A DNA stretch of 8,485 nucleotides from the NCBI GenBank assembly GCA_031287585.1, contig JAITST010000328.1, positions 1 through 8,485 of the forward strand, given 5' to 3'. The number at the start of each line of letters is the position of its first letter. Within the stretch, counting starts at the first letter, position 1. The stretch comes from Planctomycetaceae bacterium (GTDB lineage: Bacteria; Planctomycetota; Planctomycetia; Pirellulales; Thermoguttaceae). The notes under the pieces are model-generated. The model saw only the letters and a program-made list of their open reading frames with translations. It made no database searches and was not told the origin of the DNA. The translations under genes and the position numbers were made by a program. Shown piece by piece: positions 1 to 4,572 of the stretch.

Positions 1-214
1 CTTGGTTGACACGTTCTTGATGAAATTGTTCTGTTTGTACAGCCGTCTCGAACGCCGATTGATAATACCGCACATCGGCATTGTATTCGGATACAACTTG
101 CTCTAACCGCAACAATTCCATTTGGGACGCACTCTCCAACTCCTCTCTTGCACTAAACAATGCAGAGACAGTCTCGCTAAAGATTTCAATGTGTTTTACA
201 TCTGCCTGTGACAC
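1..214 (-). CDS. Coiled-coil protein next to WXG100 gene, partial (3' end outside window)
   Basis: An open frame starts with GTG at 212-214 and stays open to the left edge, giving the first 71 residues. It begins (M)SQADVKHIEIF and continues as charged, helix-forming sequence rich in E, Q, A and L with no Gly or Pro, so a long helix or coiled coil is likely. A good ribosome binding site (GAGGTAAG on the minus strand, about 221-228) lies six or so bases before the GTG. The WXG100-like gene upstream ends at 231, leaving a 16-base gap, so the two are almost certainly co-transcribed. From memory, WXG100-type genes in Gram-negative bacteria are often followed by a helical protein with a similar N-terminus; that link is inference. 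There is no signal peptide. Full length and function cannot be seen here. Confidence 0.72.
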   Translation of the reverse strand, partial: MSQADVKHIEIFSETVSALFSAREELESASQMELLRLEQVVSEYNADVRYYQSAFETAVQTEQFHQERVNQ

Positions 215-230
215 TTTTCTTACCTCATCT

Positions 231-497
231 TCATATTGCGTTATATGCGTCTGCGGCATTCGCCAACTTATTCAGATGTAAAATCTGTTCGTGTATAGAT
301 GCGTGAAAACTGGCAATGTACTGATTAAGACTCGCAATGTTCTCTTCAAATTGCTGTTTTTTAATATCCTGCCATGAACTGCAACTAGACACTGCGCCGC
401 CCATCTGCCCCGCTGCTTCGGTAATTCTTATTGAACAATCACCTAGCACACCGGCTAATGTTCGCAACTCTTCTGGATTGACATAAACTTGTGACAT
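231..497 (-). CDS. WXG100-like (ESAT-6 superfamily) small helical protein
   Basis: An 88-residue protein that reads as two helices joined by a short turn. Helix one spans about residues 8-35 (PEELRTLAGVLGDCSIRI...), the turn carries W42 in SSCSSWQD, and helix two spans about 45-83. WXG100 proteins are about 100-residue helical hairpins, usually exported by type VII (ESX/Yuk) systems, with a W-x-G turn. Here the third position of the turn is Asp (WQD), as in several Gram-negative members whose turn reads W-R-D. No C-terminal YxxxD/E export signal is evident; the protein ends DAYNAI. AAGGA lies seven bases before the ATG. The gene follows the ankyrin gene by 126 bases and precedes the coiled-coil gene by 16. 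Two cysteines (21 and 39) are unusual for the family. The family call rests on size, helix pattern and the central Trp, and an HMM search would settle it. Confidence 0.7.
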   Translation of the reverse strand: MSQVYVNPEELRTLAGVLGDCSIRITEAAGQMGGAVSSCSSWQDIKKQQFEENIASLNQYIASFHASIHEQILHLNKLANAADAYNAI

Positions 498-565
498 AAT
501 TTTTTCCTTATATTTAGAGGAATTTGAAATAACCTTCCCAACACATTGCCGGAAAGAAAAAGTAA

Positions 566-585
566 AACGGAGTATTCCGTCCGTT
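566..585 (-). terminator. Weak hairpin between ankyrin and WXG100-like genes
   Basis: The 6-bp inverted repeat AACGGA / TCCGTT encloses an 8-base loop, about 40 bases past the stop of the ankyrin gene. On the minus strand it is followed by a T-rich stretch (TTTACTTTTTCTTT). This could be a weak or partial terminator that reduces read-through into the WXG100-like gene. The stem is short and the T-run is interrupted, so the call is tentative. Confidence 0.3.
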
Positions 586-623
586 GTTTCAAAATTGAAA
601 TTTCTAAAAAACTGTTCGTTAAA

Positions 624-1670
624 TTATCTTGCCTGTAATCGTTGTTCAACTGCTGTAATCATTGAGGGGTTGGCACTTGATGCGGCAAGAAATACCATCG
701 TACCAAGTGTTTCATCGCCAACGGCAGCCGTAATCGCTTGCTGCAATACTTGAAAAATGTCGGAATGATTAGTATTGGTATTCATTCTTACCGCGTAGAA
801 CAATTCCTTCGTATCATTTAGGTTTCTGATATTGACGACCTCCACGCCCTCTTTAACCAACCGGGTAATCACTTCGGGATTGGAATTATTCAACGCTGCG
901 TAGAACAGTGCCGTCTTGCCATCGTGGGCTTTGGCATTAACATCTACACCAACTCTCACCAGTTTGGATATCATTTCAGGATTGGGATTACCAAATGCCG
1001 CTGCGCACAATGCCGTCATACCATTGGGGAGTTTGGCGTTGACATCTGCTCCTGCTCGTATCAGCGCGGTAATCACTTCGGGATTGGGATTAAGTACCGC
1101 ATGGAACAATAACGTTCCACCATCTTTGTCTTTGACGTTGACATCCGCACCTGCTCGTACTAGCGCAGTAATCATTTCGGGATTAGGATTCCATGCCGCA
1201 TGGAAAAGAGCCGTCCCGCCATATTTGTCTTTGGCATTAACATTCGCACCCGCCTTCACCAATGCGGCAATCACTTCGGGATTGGGATTTTTTTTCGCTG
1301 CGTAGAACAACATAGTCCGATCATCTTCGTCTTTGGCGTTAATATTCGCGCCTCGGCGGATTGCCGTTTCGACTTCGGATAATGTCCCGTGTTCGCAAAG
1401 TTCTCGGAATTTTTCAGCAGATGGCGGCGGCACTTGTGTTGACGGTGCGGGTATTACCGGAGGAGTGGATACTGAAGAAGGTACATTGTTTGCGTTTTGC
1501 GAACCGAACGACAACCCTCGTACTTTATCAGCCCGAGTTTGTTGACCTTCTTCGTTTTCAATTTTCGTTTCCGGTGTAATGGTACCGTTCTCCGCCAACA
1601 CTTTAAGTTGTGCCGAATTAATTAGTCCTTGTTTCACGCCGTTTGTGTCGTAGTAGAAAAAATTTGCCAT
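624..1670 (-). CDS. GYF_2 domain plus ankyrin-repeat protein
   Basis: A 348-residue protein with no signal peptide or membrane segment, so probably cytosolic. Residues 1-53 fit a GYF_2 domain: aromatic start FFYYDTNGVKQG, then QLKVLAENGTITPETKI, as in the W-Y-Y...G...G-P...L...G-x-I-x-P-x-T pattern; the usual GP is replaced by GL. Residues 58-85 are a Pro/Ser/Val-rich linker. Residues 86 to about 300 are ankyrin repeats with the hallmarks GADVNAKDKDGGTALFHAA. Four central units are nearly alike, each 33-34 residues and each opening NPNPE(V/M)I; the flanking ones are more diverged. The tail (300-348) looks like degenerate repeats. Ankyrin repeats and GYF-type domains both bind proteins, so an adaptor role is likely; the target is unknown. 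AGGAG sits nine bases before the ATG. The WXG100-like gene lies 126 bases downstream on the same strand. Confidence 0.88.
   Translation of the reverse strand: MANFFYYDTNGVKQGLINSAQLKVLAENGTITPETKIENEEGQQTRADKVRGLSFGSQNANNVPSSVSTPPVIPAPSTQVPPPSAEKFRELCEHGTLSEVETAIRRGANINAKDEDDRTMLFYAAKKNPNPEVIAALVKAGANVNAKDKYGGTALFHAAWNPNPEMITALVRAGADVNVKDKDGGTLLFHAVLNPNPEVITALIRAGADVNAKLPNGMTALCAAAFGNPNPEMISKLVRVGVDVNAKAHDGKTALFYAALNNSNPEVITRLVKEGVEVVNIRNLNDTKELFYAVRMNTNTNHSDIFQVLQQAITAAVGDETLGTMVFLAASSANPSMITAVEQRLQAR
868..1369 (-). repeat. In-gene tandem repeat coding for ankyrin units
   Basis: On the plus strand the motif ATCA(C/T)TTCGGGATTGG recurs, with small changes, starting at 868, 970, 1072, 1171 and 1270. 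The spacings are 102, 102, 99 and 99 bases, that is 34, 34, 33 and 33 codons. Conservation at the DNA level, including silent positions, suggests recent duplication or gene conversion among the units rather than only selection on protein structure. Confidence 0.85.
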
Positions 1671-1716
1671 TGTTCAAGTCTCCTATCTGGTTTCCGTATC
1701 TGTTGTAAATGGTTTT

Positions 1717-1743
1717 GTTACCTTCATATTAGATGAAGGTAAC
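1717..1743. repeat. Perfect 11-bp inverted repeat upstream of ankyrin gene
   Basis: GTTACCTTCAT (1717-1727) and ATGAAGGTAAC (1733-1743) are exact inverted copies around the 5-base spacer ATTAG. The repeat ends 46 bases before the ankyrin ATG. Neither strand has a T-run after it, so it is not a standard terminator. It could be an operator for a dimeric regulator or a leader hairpin. An AT-rich TAATAT (minus strand) lies at its centre. Its role is not known. Confidence 0.6.
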
Positions 1744-1751
1744 GCTGGCAG

Positions 1752-1987
1752 TTACGTGATAATCGCGCAGAGTGACACGCCGATTTGCGTGATTCTTATG
1801 GTACATTCCGTCCGCCGGACGGCTTGAAGAGCAGGCAAGAACAGGGCAATCAGACACCGATAACGGCGACACCCCTAGAAGTTCGATAAAAGTGAAACCA
1901 AGATTGGAATCACAATCTCTACAAATTGCCCCCCACCCCCCATTTTAACATTAGATTACCACTGTAAATATTATTCGTCTTTCTCAT
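1752..1987 (-). pseudogene. Decayed DUF1559 / prepilin-like gene, N-terminal remnant
   Basis: Read on the minus strand in shifting frames, this stretch spells the start of a DUF1559 protein. An ATG at 1985-1987 preceded by AAAGGA opens MRKTNNIYSGNL..., followed by a glycine stretch and a stop. A second frame from 1899 gives GFTFIELLGV, a third VAVIGV, and a fourth LIALFLPALQAV-RRTECTIRI. Together they match the GFTLVELLVVIAIIGVLIALLLPAVQ...ARRMQCTN block of the intact gene at the right edge. At least three frameshifts (one near the two G6 runs, two of one base in the hydrophobic helix) and an in-frame loss of about four codons in the REAA segment are visible. The match fades after the TECTIRI block and nothing of the DUF1559 body is left. 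The intact form would have been an exported, pilin-like surface protein. Confidence 0.8.
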
Positions 1988-2229
1988 TTCAATATTCCTT
2001 TCATAAAAAGGGTTTTATGTGTTTGTTGCGAACTGCTCGCAATTCCAAACGGCACGTTATGGTCAATAATAAAATGTATATCAACTGAGTTGCAGCCAAA
2101 ATCGTACCAATTAGTTTTTGTAAAACGGTCGGAACTCAAATTGAACGGGTGTGATTATACAAAATGAAGCAGATTGTGTCAACGGGGGGTAGGCGTTCAA
2201 GTGAATTTTTCACAGGTAGATAAAGATAG
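1988..2229. other. Intergenic stretch without recognisable gene
   Basis: This AT-rich DNA lies between the DUF1559 remnant and the transposase remnant. I see no coding potential that resembles a known family on either strand. It holds a small inverted repeat at 2026-2042, described separately. The minus-strand frame of the transposase relic stays open to a stop at 2210-2212, but its resemblance to transposase ends near 2232. Confidence 0.55.
2026..2042. repeat. Small inverted repeat TTGCGA-ACTGC-TCGCAA
   Basis: A 6-bp perfect stem (2026-2031 with 2037-2042) with a 5-base loop. It shares its arms and core with the larger inverted repeat at 2439-2473: that one reads the same if two 7-base blocks are removed. 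It may be a member of a short dispersed palindromic family. Confidence 0.4.
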
Positions 2230-2420
2230 TTAAAATAATATTCTTGCCGCTGTAAGCCGAGTCCGCATACGCTTGCTCACAACCCAGACGCGGCTCCGCC
2301 GGCAACGCATCCAAACACGGCACACTATCGTGAACCTTCGCGGTCGTCACGCCGTAACCCCAAATCAACTTCCAAACCGCATCAACACAAGGATGGTCTT
2401 TATACCGTTCGCATTTTGAA
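2230..2420 (-). pseudogene. IS5-family transposase remnant, C-terminal catalytic-core fragment
   Basis: One minus-strand frame reads ERYKDHPCVDAVWKL, then GYGVTTAKVHDSVPCLDAL and EQAYADSAYSGKNI. This is the typical IS5-group block Y-K-N-H-x-x-V-D-x-x-x-K-L-I ... V-T-x-A-x-V-H-D-S ... Y-A-D-S-A-Y, whose YADSAY Asp is the second catalytic residue of the DDE triad. The first Asp region and everything after GKNI, including the third acidic residue, are missing, so it cannot encode an active enzyme. It belongs with the N-terminal piece at 2475-2937, separated by inserted or rearranged DNA. Confidence 0.85.
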
Positions 2421-2438
2421 TTTGGGCTTTGGGCTTAT

Positions 2439-2473
2439 AGTTGCGAGTTACTCACTGCTCGTCACTCGCAACT
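2439..2473. repeat. Inverted repeat lying in the gap of the broken transposase gene
   Basis: AGTTGCGAGT (2439-2448) and ACTCGCAACT (2464-2473) are a perfect 10-bp inverted pair around a 15-base loop. It lies exactly where the transposase relic loses its homology (about 2421-2475), next to a short direct duplication of TTTGGGCTT near 2421-2436. It is probably a short palindromic repeat inserted into, or replacing, the middle of the transposase gene. Confidence 0.6.
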
Positions 2474-2474
2474 C

Positions 2475-2937
2475 ACCACTTCTCAACGAGTGTACCACCT
2501 TGCGGCTTAATGCCTTTCGATTCGAGCATTTCGAGAAACTTGTCGAAGAGAATTTCGTCGAGATGAAATTTCTTCATCTGTTCGGCACTGTGTTTATTAA
2601 CTTGCCAAAAATCGTTTTCGCATCAGGAATAGTGTGATAAGGAGTGATTCCGAGAAAGTCCTGAAACGTTTTGCGGTCGCGAATGAGGAACTCGGTCATC
2701 TCGTCAGAGAGATTGTATTGAGATTTGAGTATGATGATTTTGAACATGAGGAGGACATCGAAGTACGGTCGTCCGCCGTTGGGCTGCGGCTTGCGCAACA
2801 CGGCGAGCAGGGGACGAAATCCCTGATAATCAAACACAGCCCAATCGACATCGGCGGCGAGACGTTTGAGAAAACTGTTGAGTTGGTAAAGTTTGTCGGT
2901 ATTGGTTTCGGCGGAAAAATAAATTTGCTTGCATCAT
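2475..2937 (-). pseudogene. IS5-family transposase remnant, N-terminal half with frameshifts
   Basis: The main minus-strand frame gives KQIYFSAETNTDKLYQLNSF, then DVDWAVFDYQGFRPLL, NGGRPYFDVLLMFKIIIL, QYNLSDEMTEFLIRDR, TFQDFLGIT and IPDAKTI. This is the N-terminal (DUF772-type) part of IS5-group transposases, G-G-R-P...F-D...L-M-F-K...L-S-D-E...F-L...D-A-K-T-I. The ATG at 2932-2934 is one base out of frame with it (ATG-C-AAGCAAATT), as if one C had been inserted after the start. A second frameshift lies near 2586, after which the reading continues as AEQMKKFHLDEILFDKFLEM to VEKW and stops at about 2475. The middle of the gene with the first catalytic Asp is lost. Terminal inverted repeats of the original element were not found. 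Confidence 0.87.
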
Positions 2938-2988
2938 ATTATCATTGAAAAATAAGGGTAAAATTAAAAACTACTTCATTTTATAGCA

Positions 2989-3058
2989 ATTGTCAAACAT
3001 CCCGGCAAGGGGGTGTAAAACATTTGTAGGTATTTTGGCAGGGTATTCTATTGACAAT
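2989..3058. repeat. Inverted pair competing with the palindrome core
   Basis: ATTGTCAA (2989-2996) is an exact inverted copy of TTGACAAT (3051-3058). The latter also contains GACAAT, which can pair with ATTGTC at 3069-3074 inside the nested palindrome. A transcript of this region could therefore fold in two exclusive ways. Whether it is transcribed is not known. Confidence 0.4.
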
Positions 3059-3122
3059 CCCACGGGGCATTGTCGCCAAAAGTGGGGTGGTTATACAAAA
3101 CCTACAAAAAATTTACACACCC
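3011..3122. repeat. Nested imperfect palindrome, possible MITE-like element
   Basis: About 112 bases fold back on themselves through matched segments: GGGTGTAAA (3011-3019) with TTTACACACCC (3112-3122, two extra bases); TTTGTAGGT (3023-3031) with ACCTACAAA (3100-3108); TTTTGGC (3033-3039) with GCCAAAA (3075-3081); and GACAAT (3053-3058) with ATTGTC (3069-3074). The ends look like terminal inverted repeats of roughly 27 bases. This suggests a small non-autonomous mobile element, or a structured leader, between the transposase relic and the tyrS promoter. No clear target-site duplication was found and no coding sequence is seen in it. Confidence 0.6.
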
Positions 3123-3149
3123 TCGCTCCTATAAATTCTCCCACATCCA

Positions 3150-3178
3150 TTGTAAAATCTAAAAAACAATGCTAAAAT
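3150..3178 (+). promoter_or_regulatory. Candidate sigma-70-type promoter of tyrS
   Basis: TTGTAA (3150-3155) and TAAAAT (3173-3178) are separated by 17 bases. They match the -35 box at four of six positions and the -10 box at five of six. The start of transcription would be near 3185, giving a leader of about 55 bases before the tyrS ATG. The surrounding DNA is AT-rich, so chance matches are possible. Confidence 0.45.
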
Positions 3179-3240
3179 GGTCGCTTGTGTTTTATGAACA
3201 TTTGTAATCTTCCACAAATACTGTTCCGTTTCGTTTAACA

Positions 3241-4521
3241 ATGAACATCATTCAAGACCTTATTGCCCGTAAACTTCTTTACCAGACTACCGACGACAAA
3301 CTTGAAAGTTGGTTGTCAGAGAAACCGCGTACTTTGTATAACGGTTGTGACCCCACTGCGGACTCGCTGCACGTTGGACACATGGTTGCGTTGATGAGTT
3401 TGCGGCGTTTTCAGCAGGCGGGACATCGACCGATTGCCTTAGTAGGCGGTGCAACCGGTATGATTGGCGACCCCAGCGGTAAGAGTGAGGAACGGAAACT
3501 GTTATCCGAGTCCGACATCTTGTACAATGTTGAACGCATTAAGTTGCAAATGGCTCGCTTTCTTGACTTCGATTCCGGCGACAAAAACGCCGCGTTGCTG
3601 ATGAACAACAACGACTGGATAAGTAAATTTTCGTTTATCGAATTTTTACGCGACATCGGCAAACATTTTCCAGTCAACGTAATGCTAACGAAAGATTCTG
3701 TCAAATCGCGTCTCGCTCGCGAAGATTCAGGATTGAGTTATACAGAGTTTTCATATATGTTGCTCCAATCGTATGACTTCGTTCACCTGTTCCGCTCGTG
3801 CGGTTGCGAGATGCAAATCGGCGGCAGCGACCAATGGGGCAACATCACGGCAGGCATTGACCTTGCGAGGCGGTTCGGTATCGAAACTAAATTGCAGGGT
3901 TTGACGTGGCACTTGTTGCTCAAAAAAGACGGTAAAAAAATGGGCAAGAGCGAAGCCGGCGCGATTTGGTTGGACGCGAAAAAAACGTCGCCGTACCATT
4001 TTTATCAGTATTGGATAAACATCGAAGACGCGGATGTCGCGACGGGACTTTATAATTTTTGCGAACGTCCGGTTGCCGAAATCAACGAATTGCTCGCGGA
4101 ACATTCGCGTTCGCCGGAAAAACGTGCCGCGCAACGTGTGCTTGCGGAAGACATAACGCAACTTGTTCACGGTGAGAACGGTTTGAAGTCGGCACAAAAC
4201 GCAACGAACATTTTCTTCGGCGGCGAAATCGACCAGATTGGCGACAACGAAATCGAATCCATTTTCGCTGACGTGCCGAGTGCGGAGTTGCCGCGTATGA
4301 CGCTCGACAGCGGCGTGTTGTTGATTGACGCTTTGGTTTCTGTTAAACTGTGCGTAAGTAAAGCAGACGCGCGGCGAACGATACAACAAGGCGGAGTATA
4401 TGTAAACAATCGTCAGGTAATCGACATTGAGCGTCACCTAACAGCCAGCGACCTAGTGGGCGAAAGCACGCTGGTGTTGCGCAGCGGAAAGAAACGTTAC
4501 GCAGTGTTGAAATTTAAGTGA
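3241..4521 (+). CDS. tyrS: Tyrosyl-tRNA synthetase
   Basis: Joins L-tyrosine to tRNA-Tyr using ATP; cytosolic, usually a homodimer, essential for translation. The 426 residues match the normal bacterial length of about 420. The class I Rossmann core shows YNGCDPTADSLHVGH (residues 33-47, with the HIGH-type motif HVGH at 44-47), a tyrosine-site pattern Y172-x3-Q176-x2-D179, GSDQWGN at 195-201, and the KMSKS loop as KMGKS at 233-237. The C-terminal S4 RNA-binding domain lies at about 357-420 (LIDALVSVKLCVSKADARRTI...GGVYVNNR). No frameshift or missing motif is seen. There is no clear Shine-Dalgarno before the ATG at 3241, but MNIIQDL is a typical TyrS start. A candidate promoter lies at 3150-3178. 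The gene is followed after 51 bases by a membrane protein gene on the same strand. Confidence 0.98.
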   Translation: MNIIQDLIARKLLYQTTDDKLESWLSEKPRTLYNGCDPTADSLHVGHMVALMSLRRFQQAGHRPIALVGGATGMIGDPSGKSEERKLLSESDILYNVERIKLQMARFLDFDSGDKNAALLMNNNDWISKFSFIEFLRDIGKHFPVNVMLTKDSVKSRLAREDSGLSYTEFSYMLLQSYDFVHLFRSCGCEMQIGGSDQWGNITAGIDLARRFGIETKLQGLTWHLLLKKDGKKMGKSEAGAIWLDAKKTSPYHFYQYWINIEDADVATGLYNFCERPVAEINELLAEHSRSPEKRAAQRVLAEDITQLVHGENGLKSAQNATNIFFGGEIDQIGDNEIESIFADVPSAELPRMTLDSGVLLIDALVSVKLCVSKADARRTIQQGGVYVNNRQVIDIERHLTASDLVGESTLVLRSGKKRYAVLKFK

Positions 4522-4522
4522 G

Positions 4523-4540
4523 TTATACTGTTGAGTATAA
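4523..4540 (+). terminator. Short AT-rich hairpin right after tyrS
   Basis: TTATACT (4523-4529) and AGTATAA (4534-4540) form a perfect 7-bp stem with a GTTG loop, starting one base after the tyrS stop. A modest T-rich stretch (TTCTGGATTTT) follows. The stem is AT-rich and the T-run is broken, so it would be a weak terminator or a processing hairpin between tyrS and the next gene. Confidence 0.35.
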
Positions 4541-4572
4541 TTCTGGATTTTCCTCCTAACCACCACATCACA

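Noticed and set aside
455..649. Minus-strand 64-codon frame across the ankyrin-WXG100 gap
   Set aside because: It overlaps the ends of two supported genes, and has no motif or ribosome binding site.
916..1305. Plus-strand open frame with an internally repeated protein opposite the ankyrin gene
   Set aside because: Its repetitiveness is the mirror of the ankyrin repeat DNA; it has no ribosome binding site and no family resemblance.
868..1369. Regularly spaced repeats that might suggest a CRISPR array
   Set aside because: The 99-102 base period is a multiple of three, the between-repeat sequence is also similar, and the whole codes for ankyrin units.
2634..2948. Plus-strand frame of 104 codons
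   Set aside because: It is the antisense shadow of the IS5 transposase remnant, which has clear family motifs on the minus strand.
2989..3240. T-box riboswitch for tyrS
   Set aside because: No T-box consensus (AGGGTGGNACCGCG type) or specifier-loop layout is seen, T-boxes are not expected in Planctomycetota, and a promoter candidate lies downstream of the structured part.
3751..4437. Long open frame (228 codons) on the minus strand inside tyrS
   Set aside because: It lies fully antisense to a perfectly conserved tyrS, its protein is Arg/Val/Phe-rich with no recognisable motif, and it is best explained by codon bias of tyrS.
4531..4572. TTG start that would extend the membrane protein by 14 residues
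   Set aside because: It falls in the hairpin after tyrS, has no ribosome binding site, and would bury the signal peptide; the ATG at 4573 fits better.
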